Assembly (NCBI RefSeq): GCF_000015165.1 | Contig: NC_009485.1 | Span: forward strand, 6,095,501-6,159,500 | Length of the DNA: 64,000 bases | Origin: Bradyrhizobium sp. BTAi1 | GTDB lineage: Bacteria; Pseudomonadota; Alphaproteobacteria; Rhizobiales; Xanthobacteraceae | Reading direction: 5' to 3' | Shown: positions 38,285 to 47,197 of the stretch, piece by piece | How positions within the stretch are numbered: the stretch's first letter is position 1 | Layout: every line of letters begins with the position of its first letter | The notes under the pieces: generated by a model | Told to the model about the DNA's origin: nothing | The model's database searches: none | What the model saw: only the letters and a program-made list of their open reading frames with translations | Made by a program: the position numbers and the translations under genes

Positions 38285-38485
38285 TCACGCAGTCTCAAGC
38301 TTCTTCAGCTCGGCCCGCTTCTTCTCCAGCTCGGCGAACGCTTCATGCGCCTTCTGCGCCGTCGGCAGGATCTGGTCCCAGTTGATGGGCAATTCCTCCG
38401 ACAGATCGTGCAGGTTCATCTTGGCATCCATGGCGCGTGCCGACAGCTTCTTGATCTCGGCCTTGAGGGTATCCAAATCGCTCAT
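38285..38485 (-). CDS. CCE_0567-family small metalloprotein
   Basis: 66-residue helical-hairpin protein, family known from nif clusters next to nifX (CCE_0567 structure from Cyanothece). LDTLKAEIKKLSARAMDAKMNLHDLSEELPINWDQI and AHEAFAELEKKRAELKKLE form two antiparallel helices. Function unknown. 16 bases after the NifX-associated gene. Confidence 0.88.
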   Translation of the reverse strand: MSDLDTLKAEIKKLSARAMDAKMNLHDLSEELPINWDQILPTAQKAHEAFAELEKKRAELKKLETA

Positions 38486-38501
38486 TATCTCATCCTCGCC
38501 A

Positions 38502-38972
38502 TTAGTAGTTTGCGACGTCCTTGAACTTCTCGATCATCTCGACGCCGGCGTTGACGAATTTGTCGCCCTCATCGGCCAGCTTGCCGAGATTGTCGAAACC
38601 GAAACGGTGCACGTCGCGGAGCTGCTTGTTGACCACGATCAGCCGGCCGCCGATCAGCACCATGCGGCCGAAACCCTCATGGCTCATCTTCAGCATCGGC
38701 GAGATCATCACGCCGGTGGCCTTCTCGATCGACAGCGCGACCGCGTTGAAGAACAGCTCGAGCCGCCAGATCGTCTCCGGATCGGGATCGCCGATGATCG
38801 GCAGCGCCCGCCGCTTCTCCTTGTCCAGGATATAGGGCTCGAGCAGGTCGATGTCCTTCTTGCCCTCCCAGGCGCCATGGGTGTCCTGGGCGCGCCAGAC
38901 CTTGATCAGTTCCTTGACGAAGGGCCGCTGCTCGGCCGGGACGACTTCTGCGACGACTGCGGTATCTGACAT
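38502..38972 (-). CDS. NifX-associated protein (DUF269)
   Basis: 156-residue DUF269 protein, always near nifX. PFVKELIKVWRAQDTHGAWEGKKDIDLLEPYILDKEKRRALPIIGDPDPETIWRLELFFNAVALSIEKATG and RFGFDNLGKLADEG match. Thought to aid FeMo-cofactor assembly or transfer; no mechanism shown. Between nifX and the small metalloprotein gene. Confidence 0.93.
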   Translation of the reverse strand: MSDTAVVAEVVPAEQRPFVKELIKVWRAQDTHGAWEGKKDIDLLEPYILDKEKRRALPIIGDPDPETIWRLELFFNAVALSIEKATGVMISPMLKMSHEGFGRMVLIGGRLIVVNKQLRDVHRFGFDNLGKLADEGDKFVNAGVEMIEKFKDVANY

Positions 38973-38982
38973 GTTGGTTTCC

Positions 38983-39378
38983 TCATTCCTCGAAATCGAG
39001 CGCGCGTTCCTGGCCCTTGGCCAGCGCCTTGCGCAGCCACGGCGGCGGCGTTCCCTTCAGCACGGCCTGCAGCTTGCCAAGGAGATCGGTGATCTCCTCG
39101 GGCTGGGTAACCTTCATCGGATGGATGTTGTTGGCGACGACGCGCGCCGCGCCGGAGCCACCGATCGCGGCGACATAGAGGATCGCGCAATCCTTGATCG
39201 CCTCGATCTTCGGCGCCAGCTTGTCCTCGTTGCCGTCCTCCTTGAGATCGCCGTCGAACTCGACGGTCTCGACGAAGCGATAGCCCTCGGGATCGAGATC
39301 GTAGATCGCGATGTTCTTGGCCCAGCCGAAATGGGCATCGACGCGTTTCAGATCCTGGGTAGCGAATGCGACTTTCAT
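38983..39378 (-). CDS. nifX: NifX, cofactor-carrying protein
   Basis: 131-residue NifX which binds NifB-co and VK-cluster and passes them to NifEN. KVAFATQDLKRVDAHFGWAKNIAIYDL and LYVAAIGGSGAARVVANNIHPMKV are diagnostic. 25 bases after nifN. Confidence 0.95.
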   Translation of the reverse strand: MKVAFATQDLKRVDAHFGWAKNIAIYDLDPEGYRFVETVEFDGDLKEDGNEDKLAPKIEAIKDCAILYVAAIGGSGAARVVANNIHPMKVTQPEEITDLLGKLQAVLKGTPPPWLRKALAKGQERALDFEE

Positions 39379-39403
39379 GTCGTCGGTCCTTTCTCCTGAA
39401 GCG

Positions 39404-40798
39404 TCAATGCAGTGGCGCCACGACAGCGGAGTCGATCGGCGCCTGATGCTCGGCCCATGGGTCGAGCCAGGTGTCAGGCGTCGGCTGATGGTTGTCCTCG
39501 CGATCGGCGATGATCAGATTGGCCAGCGCGAAGATGAGATCGCGGGTGCCGCGATAGCCGACCGTCAAGAGATGCCCTGCCCCGAGCCGGTCGAACATCG
39601 GGAAACCGATCCGGTAGAACGGGATCTTCAAGCGCGCGGCGGCCTGGCGGCCATGCGAATGCGTCATCATCAGGCCGCAGTCCCGCGCCTTGGCCTGCGT
39701 CTCCAAATCTTCGAGATCGCCGATCAGCACCTCCGCGCACGGCATGCGCTCGAGCACCGGCGACTGCGTCGTGGTGATGGCGACCGCGATCTCGGCGCCC
39801 ATGTCATGCAGCATGCTGGCGACGTCGAACAGCAGGTCCGGCTCGGCGCCGATGGCGAGCTTGCGGCCGCCGATGTGGAAATGCGCATCCAGCATCGCGT
39901 CCGCGAGCTGGCCGCGCTGCCGGCGGTACTTCGCCGGCACCGGCCGTCCCGAGATCTCGCTCAGGAAGGTCATGAACTCATCGTTCGGCAACAGGCCGCA
40001 GAGACGCTCGAAAAGCCGGTACGGCACGCCGGTCCTGGCCTGCATCGCCTCCGCCGCCCGCTTCATCTGCGCCCCGATCGCGATCGTCCAGGACGCGCTG
40101 CCCATGGTCGCGATCTCTTCCAGGCCGATGCCGCCGATCGTGGTCGGCGTGAACTCGTCGGGGATATGACCGTCGAGCGAGCCGCCGATATCCGGCAGGA
40201 ACGACGGTTCGAGCCCGAAATCCTCGAAGATGGTGCGCAACTCCTCGATGTCGCCGGGCGTCAGATGGCAGCCCGGCAGCACGTTGACGCGCGCCGGATC
40301 GCGCCGGATCGAGGTCGGCTTGTCGACGAGCACCTCGACCATTTTGGCCACGGTCTTGTCCCAGCCGTCCTGGAAGGCATCCTTGAAGTCCGGCGTCGAG
40401 ACGTAGACCAGCGGATAGTTGGCGAGTTCCGGGTGCTTCTCGCGGATCAGCCTGATGTAGCCGTCGACGTCGTCGCCCTTGGTTTCGGTCACGCCCGTGG
40501 AGCAGATGCCGATGATCTCCGGCTTCTGCTTTTTGTAAATATTGAGGATCGCCTGCTCGACATTCTCATAGCCGCCGAGCACGGTGGCGACCTCGCTCAT
40601 CGCCGTCGTCTGCATCGGCACCGCTTCCTTGAAGTGGCGCACGAACAGCGTCAGGCCGAACGAGGTGCAGCCCTGCGAGCCGTGCAGCAGCGGCATCGCG
40701 CCGCGCAGGCCAAGGAACGCGAACGAGCCGCCGATCGGCTGGCTCATCTTCAGCGGATTGACCGCGCAGGCCTTCTTTCCAATCGTGACCTTGGCCAT
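39404..40798 (-). CDS. nifN: NifN, FeMo-cofactor assembly scaffold subunit
   Basis: Beta-like subunit of the NifEN scaffold on which NifB-co is matured to FeMo-cofactor. The 464-residue protein starts AKVTIGKKACAVNPLKMSQPIGGSFAFLG with HGSQGCTSFGLTLFVRHFKE, as in NifK/NifN. Start taken at ATG 40798 with AGGG eight bases upstream; a GTG at 40807 is possible. Ten bases after nifE. Confidence 0.96.
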   Translation of the reverse strand: MAKVTIGKKACAVNPLKMSQPIGGSFAFLGLRGAMPLLHGSQGCTSFGLTLFVRHFKEAVPMQTTAMSEVATVLGGYENVEQAILNIYKKQKPEIIGICSTGVTETKGDDVDGYIRLIREKHPELANYPLVYVSTPDFKDAFQDGWDKTVAKMVEVLVDKPTSIRRDPARVNVLPGCHLTPGDIEELRTIFEDFGLEPSFLPDIGGSLDGHIPDEFTPTTIGGIGLEEIATMGSASWTIAIGAQMKRAAEAMQARTGVPYRLFERLCGLLPNDEFMTFLSEISGRPVPAKYRRQRGQLADAMLDAHFHIGGRKLAIGAEPDLLFDVASMLHDMGAEIAVAITTTQSPVLERMPCAEVLIGDLEDLETQAKARDCGLMMTHSHGRQAAARLKIPFYRIGFPMFDRLGAGHLLTVGYRGTRDLIFALANLIIADREDNHQPTPDTWLDPWAEHQAPIDSAVVAPLH

Positions 40799-40808
40799 GT
40801 GCGCCACC

Positions 40809-42482
40809 CTACTCCGCCGCCTGCAGCAGCTCGGCCGGCGCGCTGACGCGGGCCAGGATGTCCTCGACCCGGCCGGCGCAGGCGCCGCAGCCGCCCGAGG
40901 CGTTGGTGTGGGTGCGGACGCCGGCGACGTCGGTCAGGGCGTGCGCCTTGATCGCATCCTCAATGGTGCCGAGACCGACCGACTTGCAGTGGCAGATCTT
41001 CTTGGCGCGCCGCACGGCTTCCGCAGCGACGGGATCAGCGGCGAGCGCCGCGGCTTCGGCGTTGGCCTGCGCGATCGCCTTGGCCTGCCAGGTGGTGCTG
41101 GCGCTCTCCCACGGCGCACGCTTGCGCAGCTGCTCCCACATCGGGTTGTAGATCGCCTTGTCGATCTCGGCGACCAGCTTCACCATGCCGATATAGCCCA
41201 TATAGGCGTGGGAGCGCTCCTGGTTGATGTCGAGCCAGGGCATCGCCGCCTTCAGCGCCACGAATTGCGACTTGCCTCCGGACAGCATGATGTCGGCCTT
41301 GGCGTCCTTCAGCATCTTGTACATCTCGCGCGGCGCCATGTCGTCGATCATGTGCGCGTCCTGGCCCATCAGCTCCTTGATGCGCTCCTTGTCTTCCTTG
41401 GTGGACTTCTTGACCGAGGTGCCGACCAGCTCCATGCCGGCCTCCTGAAGCGCCGCCACCACCGACCACGACTTCACGCCGCCGGTGATCAAGAGCACCT
41501 TCTTGCCGGTGAGGCGCTTCTTGAACGGCTCGATCGCCGCCCAGGCCTTGGCCTCCTCGCGGGCAATCACCGCCTCGGTCCGTTCCAGCAGATCCGCCGG
41601 CGCGCCGCGCTCGACCAGCAGGCGTGCGATCTCGCGCAGCGAGTCCGAGGAGTCCTGGATGCCGTAGAACGAACCCTCGAAGAACGGAATGCCGTAACGC
41701 TCCTCCATCTTGCGGGCGACGTTGATCATCGCCTTGGAGCACACCATCATCGCGGCGCGGGCGCGGTGCGACGAGGCGACGTCCTTGTAGCGGCCGTCGC
41801 CGGAGATGCAGGCGGAGATCCGGATGCCGAGCTCGTCGAACAGCGGCTTCACCTGCCACAGCTCGCCGGAGAGATTGTATTCGCCGATGATGTTGAGGTC
41901 GTAGGGCGTCGTCACCTCCGGCTCGACCGTGCCGATGACATGGTCGAGCAGCGCCTCGCCGGCGAGCTTGTTGCCGAGGTTTTTCGGGCCGACGAAACCT
42001 GGCGAATTGACGGGAATGCAGGGCTTGCCGAACTTGGCCGAGGCCGCCTTGCACACCGCGTTGATGTCGTCACCGGTCATGGCGGGGACGCAGGTCTGGT
42101 AGACGAAGACAGCCGGCGGATCGTATTTCTCGATGATTTCCTTGATCGCCTTGTACAGGCGCTTCTCGCCGCCGAACACGACGTCGGTCTCGTTGATGTC
42201 GGTCGTGAAGCCGGTGCGCCAGATCTGCGAGCCTGATGACGCTGCACCGCGGTTGTCCCAGGAATTGCCTTCGCAGGCGATCGGTCCGTGCACGAGATGT
42301 GCCACGTCGGTCAGCGGCTGCAGTGCGACTTTCGCACCGTCGAAGGCACAGCCACCGGCCGCGCCGCCCGGCTGCAGCTGCTTGGTGCAGCCCTTCTTGC
42401 GCTCGGCCTCGGACTTGTTGGCGTTCTTGCCGCAACCCGGCTCGTTGAAGACGTTCTGGATCGTGGCAGACAGCGAGCTCAT
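40809..42482 (-). CDS. nifE: NifE with C-terminal BFD-type [2Fe-2S] domain
   Basis: Alpha-like subunit of the NifEN scaffold. The 557-residue protein has the NifD-like core (CTKQLQPGGAAGGCAFDGA, HGPIACEGNSWDNRG, YQTCVPAMTGDDINAV) to about residue 465. It then continues beyond the usual NifE end with an Ala-rich linker and a bacterioferritin-associated-ferredoxin domain (KKICHCKSVGLGTIEDAI ... SGGCGACAGRVEDIL), with ligands C-x-C and C-x2-C. Such fusions are known in some alphaproteobacteria. Start at 42482 has AGGAGAAGCCA upstream; an extended 717-residue reading is rejected. Confidence 0.96.
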   Translation of the reverse strand: MSSLSATIQNVFNEPGCGKNANKSEAERKKGCTKQLQPGGAAGGCAFDGAKVALQPLTDVAHLVHGPIACEGNSWDNRGAASSGSQIWRTGFTTDINETDVVFGGEKRLYKAIKEIIEKYDPPAVFVYQTCVPAMTGDDINAVCKAASAKFGKPCIPVNSPGFVGPKNLGNKLAGEALLDHVIGTVEPEVTTPYDLNIIGEYNLSGELWQVKPLFDELGIRISACISGDGRYKDVASSHRARAAMMVCSKAMINVARKMEERYGIPFFEGSFYGIQDSSDSLREIARLLVERGAPADLLERTEAVIAREEAKAWAAIEPFKKRLTGKKVLLITGGVKSWSVVAALQEAGMELVGTSVKKSTKEDKERIKELMGQDAHMIDDMAPREMYKMLKDAKADIMLSGGKSQFVALKAAMPWLDINQERSHAYMGYIGMVKLVAEIDKAIYNPMWEQLRKRAPWESASTTWQAKAIAQANAEAAALAADPVAAEAVRRAKKICHCKSVGLGTIEDAIKAHALTDVAGVRTHTNASGGCGACAGRVEDILARVSAPAELLQAAE

Positions 42483-42577
42483 TGGCTTCTCCTGTTGGCG
42501 GACCGTGGGCGCGTCTTGCGAGCGACGAAGCCCAGGCGCATCGCGCCTCCCCTTGAGCCTCATCGTCCCCTTGCGAA

Positions 42578-42606
42578 GCGCGGCGGCCCTTGGGGAGCCG
42601 CCGCGC
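42578..42606 (-). other. Hairpin between nifK and nifE
   Basis: Inverted repeat GCGCGGCGG / CCGCCGCGC with an 11-base loop. No T run, so more likely an mRNA processing or stability element than a terminator. Confidence 0.5.
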
Positions 42607-42613
42607 GCCGTCC

Positions 42614-44173
42614 TTAGCGAATGATGTCGAAGCTGTAGTCCGACTTGGCCGGCACGTTGGTGTTGCGGTCGATCTCGTCGAAGATCTTGTCGAGGATCGT
42701 GACCAGCACGTTGAGGCCGCCCTGATAGCCCCACACCGGGTAGCGGTGCTTGTGGTGGCGATCGAAGATCGGGAAGCCGATGCGGATCAGCGGCGTGCCG
42801 GTGTCGCGCTCCAGATATTTGCCGTAAGTGTTGCCGATCAGGAAGTCGACCGGCTCGGTGAACAGCAGCGAGCGCATGTGCCAGAGATCCTTGCCGGGAT
42901 ACACATGGCAGTTCTTGCCGAACGGCGAGGCATCGAACACCGCCTGCACCCGCTCGGCCCATTCCTTGTTGCCGTTGGTGGCGAGCACATGGGTCGGCTC
43001 CGCGCCGAGTTCGAGCAGGAACGAGGCGAGGCCGAGGCAGAGGTCCGGATCGCCATAGATCGCGAACTTCTTGCCATGGATATGGGCGCTGGAGTCCGCG
43101 ATGGCGTCGACCAGCCGGCCGCGCTCGAGGGCGAGCGATTCCGGGATCTCCTTGCCCGAGATGCGCGACAGCGCCATCACGAAGGCGTCGGTGCCGGACA
43201 CGCCGACCGGGTGATGGAACGAGACCACTTCCTGGCCGTGATTGGCGATGAAGGGCAGCGTCTTCTCGGTGCAGTAATGCTGCATCGAGATCGTCGCCTT
43301 GGCGTGAACGGCGTTGGCCGCGTCTTCCAGGGTGGTACCGCCCTCATACATACGGAACTCGCCGTCGGTCGGCGTATCGAACACGTTCGAATTGTCGCCG
43401 AGGATGGTGTACTCGATCCCCATCTCCTCGAAGATGTGCTTCACTTCGCGCAGATTGCCGACGGTGTAGCCGTCGAAGCCGCCGATGAAGTTGATCTTCT
43501 CGTTGGGAACACGCTCCAGCTTCGGCGCGGTGCCGGCCTTGCCGTCCCAGAAGTGATCGAGAATGCCCTTCATCGCATTGTCGTAGCCGGTGACGTGGCT
43601 GCCGACGAAGGCGGGTGTGTGGGCGAAGGGAACGTCGAACTCGGCCGGAACCGAGCCCTTCTCCTTGGACGTCTTGATGAAGGCGTTGAGGTCGTCACCG
43701 ATGACTTCCGCCATGCAGGTGGTCGACACTGCGATCATCTTCGGCTTGTACATGTTGTAGGCGTTGGCGAGACCGTCGATCATGTTGTTGAGGCCGCCGA
43801 ACACGGCTGCGTCCTCGGTCATCGACGACGACACGCAGGAGCTCGGCTCCTTGAAGTGGCGCGACAGATGGCTGCGATAATAGGCCACGCAACCCTGCGA
43901 GCCGTGCACGAACGGCAACGTGCTTTCGAAGCCGACGGCGACGAACACCGCGCCGAGCGGCTGGCAGGCCTTGGCCGGATTGACCGTCAGCGCCTCGCGG
44001 GCGAAATTCTTCTCGCGATATTCGGGCGTCTTGGCCCATTCGCGGATGCGCTCGACTTCCGCGGGATCGCGCGGGTTCTCGAACATCTTCTTCTTGTTGG
44101 CCAGCATCTGCTGGTATTCGGGACCACGGAAAAGCTCGAAGTGATCGAGCACATGTTCGGCAGACTGCGTCAT
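42614..44173 (-). CDS. nifK: NifK, nitrogenase MoFe protein beta subunit
   Basis: Beta subunit of dinitrogenase, sharing the P-clusters with NifD. The 519-residue protein has NPAKACQPLGAVFVAVGFESTLPFVHGSQGCVAYYRSHLSRHFKEP with P-cluster cysteines, SCMAEVIGDDL-type (read STTCMAEVIGDDLNAFI) and the typical N-terminal extension. 83 bases after nifD with a hairpin between. Confidence 0.98.
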   Translation of the reverse strand: MTQSAEHVLDHFELFRGPEYQQMLANKKKMFENPRDPAEVERIREWAKTPEYREKNFAREALTVNPAKACQPLGAVFVAVGFESTLPFVHGSQGCVAYYRSHLSRHFKEPSSCVSSSMTEDAAVFGGLNNMIDGLANAYNMYKPKMIAVSTTCMAEVIGDDLNAFIKTSKEKGSVPAEFDVPFAHTPAFVGSHVTGYDNAMKGILDHFWDGKAGTAPKLERVPNEKINFIGGFDGYTVGNLREVKHIFEEMGIEYTILGDNSNVFDTPTDGEFRMYEGGTTLEDAANAVHAKATISMQHYCTEKTLPFIANHGQEVVSFHHPVGVSGTDAFVMALSRISGKEIPESLALERGRLVDAIADSSAHIHGKKFAIYGDPDLCLGLASFLLELGAEPTHVLATNGNKEWAERVQAVFDASPFGKNCHVYPGKDLWHMRSLLFTEPVDFLIGNTYGKYLERDTGTPLIRIGFPIFDRHHKHRYPVWGYQGGLNVLVTILDKIFDEIDRNTNVPAKSDYSFDIIR

Positions 44174-44213
44174 GGGAAAACCCTCTCTATGTTCCTGTGT
44201 CGATCAGGGAGCA

Positions 44214-44239
44214 CTGGCTCTCCGCCGAAGGAGAGCCAG
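44214..44239 (-). other. Hairpin between nifD and nifK
   Basis: Perfect 10-bp stem CTGGCTCTCC / GGAGAGCCAG with loop GCCGAA. Likely mRNA stability element. Confidence 0.5.
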
Positions 44240-44256
44240 GCCGTGGGTGGTGGTGA

Positions 44257-45759
44257 TTACTCGGCCGCTTGGAGCAAGGGCTTGGGCGCCTGCTTCCAGG
44301 GCGCCTTGGTCATCTTCCAGACCGGCGAGTTGATGGCCATGTCCATGTCGCGGGCGAAGATCGCGAACCCGTCATAGCCATGGTAGGGACCGGAATAGTC
44401 CCAGGAGTGCATCTGGCGGAACGGCACGCCCATTTTCTGGAACACGTACTTTTCCTTGATGCCCGAGCCGACGAGGTCCGGCTGGACCTTCTCGACGAAC
44501 TTCTCGAACTCGTAGCCGGTCACGTCGTCATAGATCAGCGTGCCGTCCTTGACGTAGTGCTGGGCGGTGCGCTGATAGTCGTCATTATGGGCGAACTCGT
44601 AGCCGGTGCCCACGACCTCCATGCCGAGGTCCTCATAGGCGCCGATCACGTGGCGCGGACGCAGGCCGCCGACGAACAGCATCACGGTCTTGCCTTCGAG
44701 GCGCGGCCGGTACTTGGCGATCACGGCGTCCATCAGGGGCTGGTACTTGGCGATGACGCGCTCGGCACCTTCCTTGATCTTGTCGTCGAAATAGCTGGCG
44801 ATCTTGCGCAGCGATTCGGCGATCTTGCTCGGCCCGAAGAAATTGTACTCGCACCACGGAATACCGAACTTCTCTTCCATGTGGCGAGAGATGTAGTTCA
44901 TCGAACGGTAGCAGTGCAGCACGTTGAGCTTCGCCTTCGGCGTCGCCTCGAGCTCGGCCAGCGAGCCGTCGCCCGACCACTGGGCGATCACGCGCAGGCC
45001 CATCTCCTCGAGCAGGATGCGCGACGACCAGGCATCGCCACCGATATTGTAGTCGCCGATGATCGCGACATCGTAATCGGACGGCTCGAACCGCGGCGCG
45101 GCGTCGGCCGGCAGCTTGTCGAACACCCAGTCCCGGATAGCGTCGTTGGCGATGTGGTGCCCCAGGGACTGGGAGACACCGCGGAAGCCTTCGCAGCGGA
45201 CCGGAACGATGGTCTTGCCGTCATATTCCTTCGACTTGGTCTTGGAGACCGCCTCGATGTCGTCGCCGATCAGTCCGATCGGGCATTCGGACTGCACGGT
45301 GATGCCGTTGTTCAGCGGGAACAGCTCCTGGATCTCGTCCATGATCTTGGCGAGCTTCTTGTCGCCGCCGAAGACGATGTCCTTTTCCTGGAAGTCGGAG
45401 GTGAACTGCATCGTCACGAAGGTGTCGATGCCGGTCGTGCCGATGTAATAGTTGCGGCGCGCCGCCCAGGAATACTGGCCGCAGCCGACCGGGCCGTGGC
45501 TGATATGGATCATGTCCTTGATCGGGCCCCACACCACGCCCTTCGAGCCGGCATAGGCGCAGCCGCGGATGGTCATGACGCCGGGGATCGACTTGATGTT
45601 CGACTTGACGCCGCAGTCCGACTTGCCGGACTCGTGGACGTTGAGGTGCTTGGCACGACGCTTGGCGGTCTTCTCGGGATAGACCTTCAGGACCTCGGCG
45701 ATCAGTTCCTTGTTGCGTGCCTTGATCTCGGCAACGCTTTGTTTCTCGATAACGCTCAT
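44257..45759 (-). CDS. nifD: NifD, nitrogenase MoFe protein alpha subunit
   Basis: Alpha subunit that holds FeMo-cofactor. The 500-residue protein has P-cluster ligands in VMTIRGCAYAGSKGVVWGPIKDMIHISHGPVGCGQYSW, QSECPIGLIGDDIEAV, the FeMoco Cys in the VVAQWSGDGS-FHCYRS region (read NVLHCYRSMNYISRHMEEK for substrate channel) and the His in QMHSWDYSGPYHG. Length typical. 75 bases after nifH copy 2. Confidence 0.98.
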   Translation of the reverse strand: MSVIEKQSVAEIKARNKELIAEVLKVYPEKTAKRRAKHLNVHESGKSDCGVKSNIKSIPGVMTIRGCAYAGSKGVVWGPIKDMIHISHGPVGCGQYSWAARRNYYIGTTGIDTFVTMQFTSDFQEKDIVFGGDKKLAKIMDEIQELFPLNNGITVQSECPIGLIGDDIEAVSKTKSKEYDGKTIVPVRCEGFRGVSQSLGHHIANDAIRDWVFDKLPADAAPRFEPSDYDVAIIGDYNIGGDAWSSRILLEEMGLRVIAQWSGDGSLAELEATPKAKLNVLHCYRSMNYISRHMEEKFGIPWCEYNFFGPSKIAESLRKIASYFDDKIKEGAERVIAKYQPLMDAVIAKYRPRLEGKTVMLFVGGLRPRHVIGAYEDLGMEVVGTGYEFAHNDDYQRTAQHYVKDGTLIYDDVTGYEFEKFVEKVQPDLVGSGIKEKYVFQKMGVPFRQMHSWDYSGPYHGYDGFAIFARDMDMAINSPVWKMTKAPWKQAPKPLLQAAE

Positions 45760-45795
45760 CTGGCTTTTTCCTCGATGATCGGTTGCGGAGATCGC

Positions 45796-45820
45796 CCGGC
45801 CCGTCGAAGAGACGGGCCGG
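45796..45820 (-). other. Hairpin between nifH copy 2 and nifD
   Basis: Perfect 10-bp stem CCGGCCCGTC / GACGGGCCGG with loop GAAGA. Such nifH-nifD hairpins are known to stabilise or differentially terminate nifH mRNA. Confidence 0.6.
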
Positions 45821-45834
45821 ATGACCGGTGACGC

Positions 45835-46722
45835 TTAGGCCGTGGCGGCGAGCTCGGCGGCGGTCTTGCCGATCTGGCTCTCGTCCACCGCCTTCATGAT
45901 GCCGTGCTCCATCAGCATGTCCTCGAGCTCGTCCATCGTGATCGGGGTCGGGATGATGCCCTTGCCGGCATTGCCGTGGATCTTGGTCGCCAGGTTACGG
46001 TAGTGGTTGGCCTGCACCGACTCCGGCGCATATTCCAGCACCGTCATGCGGCGCAGCTCGGCGTGCTGCACGATATTGTCGCGCGGCACGAAGTAGATCA
46101 GCTGGGTGCCGAGCTTCTTGGCGAGAGCCTCGGCCAGTTCCAGCTCCTTGTCGGTCTGGCGCTCGTTGCAGACCAGGCCGCCGAGGCGGACGCCGCCGGA
46201 ATTGGCATATTTCAGAATGCCCTTGGAGATGTTGTTGGCGGCATACATCGCCATCATCTCGCCGGACATCACGATGTAGATTTCCTGCGCCTTGTTCTCG
46301 CGGATCGGCATCGCGAAGCCGCCGCAGACCACGTCGCCGAGCACGTCGTAGGACACGTAGTCGATGTCCTCATAGGCGCCGTTCTCTTCCAGGAAGTTGA
46401 TCGAGGTGATGACGCCGCGGCCGGCACATCCGACGCCCGGCTCCGGACCGCCGGACTCCACGCAACGGATGTCGCGATAGCCGACCTTCATGACCTCTTC
46501 GATCTCGAGGTCCTCGACGCTGCCCGCGGCAGCGGCCAGGCTGAGGATGGTGTCCTGCGCCTTGGCGTGCAGGATCAGGCGGGTCGAATCCGCCTTGGGG
46601 TCGCAGCCGACGATCAGGATCCGGTGACCCATCTCGGCCAGCGCCGCGAGCGTGTTCTGCGACGTCGTCGACTTGCCGATGCCGCCTTTGCCGTAGAATG
46701 CGATTTGTCGAAGTGATGACAT
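45835..46722 (-). CDS. nifH: NifH, nitrogenase iron protein (copy 2)
   Basis: Second dinitrogenase reductase gene, leading nifDKENX. The 295-residue product reads identical to copy 1 apart from Ser2 in place of Ala2; P-loop 11-19, Cys99, Cys133 and Arg102 are all present. DNA differs at scattered silent positions. Start at 46722 is preceded by GGAGAGCAGA. Shares 108 bases of leader and promoter with copy 1, and like it faces a pseudo-receiver gene. Confidence 0.98.
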   Translation of the reverse strand: MSSLRQIAFYGKGGIGKSTTSQNTLAALAEMGHRILIVGCDPKADSTRLILHAKAQDTILSLAAAAGSVEDLEIEEVMKVGYRDIRCVESGGPEPGVGCAGRGVITSINFLEENGAYEDIDYVSYDVLGDVVCGGFAMPIRENKAQEIYIVMSGEMMAMYAANNISKGILKYANSGGVRLGGLVCNERQTDKELELAEALAKKLGTQLIYFVPRDNIVQHAELRRMTVLEYAPESVQANHYRNLATKIHGNAGKGIIPTPITMDELEDMLMEHGIMKAVDESQIGKTAAELAATA

Positions 46723-46755
46723 TCTGCTCTCCATCAACCGATTGCCAATGTCCCG

Positions 46756-46770
46756 CATGCGCCTTGCATG
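46756..46770 (-). other. Leader hairpin upstream of nifH copy 2
   Basis: Stem CATGC / GCATG with loop GCCTT, in the leader position matching the 9-bp stem of copy 1 (18437-18465) though the bases differ. Confidence 0.35.
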
Positions 46771-46792
46771 ACGAGAACGCGTCCTCTCTCCA

Positions 46793-46900
46793 GAACCGGC
46801 AGACGGGTTATTGGGAAGGAGAGCATCGCTCGTCCGAAGCGTCGGCGTGCACTCAGCCCTCAACCATTGCCTGACCTGAGTTTTGCAACGGCTGTGCCAG
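46793..46900. repeat. nifH upstream direct repeat, copy 2
   Basis: 108 bases matching 18485-18592 with one difference by eye (T for A at the ...TGACCTGAG position). Contains the leader and sigma54 promoter. Confidence 0.9.
46884..46899 (-). promoter_or_regulatory. Sigma54 promoter of nifHDKENX
   Basis: Minus strand: TGGCACAGCCGTTGCA, identical to the copy 1 promoter and a perfect consensus. Confidence 0.92.
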
Positions 46901-46968
46901 AGCTTTGGAATCGTTAAAAAGGCCGTCTTTTGAAAGAGATGCGGCCAACGTCGAGGCTAGGATGGAGT

Positions 46969-46984
46969 TGTTGCAAACCCGACA
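46969..46984 (-). promoter_or_regulatory. NifA site 1 for nifH copy 2
   Basis: TGTTGCAAACCCGACA, identical to 18661-18676; 70-85 bases from the -24 element. Confidence 0.75.
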
Positions 46985-47018
46985 TCGGGGTTTTTCACCC
47001 GACGCTCCCGGGCCGTGC

Positions 47019-47034
47019 TGTTCGAAACGACACA
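47019..47034. promoter_or_regulatory. NifA site 2, shared by nifH copy 2 and pseudo-receiver gene
   Basis: TGTTCGAAACGACACA, one base different from the equivalent at 18713-18728. Confidence 0.65.
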
Positions 47035-47135
47035 TGGCATCGCAGCTGTGGCTTCGCAGCGCTGGCTTTGCAGCCGCAACGCCGAGCTCCGGTCATCGCC
47101 GGTCGCGGCTGTCTGAGCTAACAGGCCAAGGGGCG

Positions 47136-47151
47136 CGGTACGGAGTTTGCT
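47136..47151 (+). promoter_or_regulatory. Sigma54 promoter of the pseudo-receiver-sufE unit
   Basis: CGGTACGGAGTTTGCT, GG-N10-GC exact. Expected start near 47163, about 35 bases before the ATG at 47198. Confidence 0.72.
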
Positions 47152-47197
47152 TGATGTAGATCAAACCCGTCTCCGAACGGGCAGCAGGAGTATTTTG

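Larger units (their letters stand above)
46723..47197. other. Divergent control region between nifH copy 2 and a pseudo-receiver gene
   Basis: 475 bases with the same order of parts as 18410-18828: leader, sigma54 promoter, two NifA sites and a sigma54 promoter facing away. Sequence outside these sites has diverged. Confidence 0.85.

Noticed and set aside
39311..40846. Long plus-strand open frame opposite nifN, and similar long frames opposite nifK, nifD, nifB and suf genes
   Set aside because: High-GC shadow frames: Arg/His/Asp-rich composition, no family likeness, fully covered by real genes.
42483..42962. Upstream extension of the nifE frame to 717 residues
   Set aside because: Composition is Arg-rich, it covers the hairpin and start of the nifK-nifE gap, and the start at 42482 has a strong ribosome binding site.
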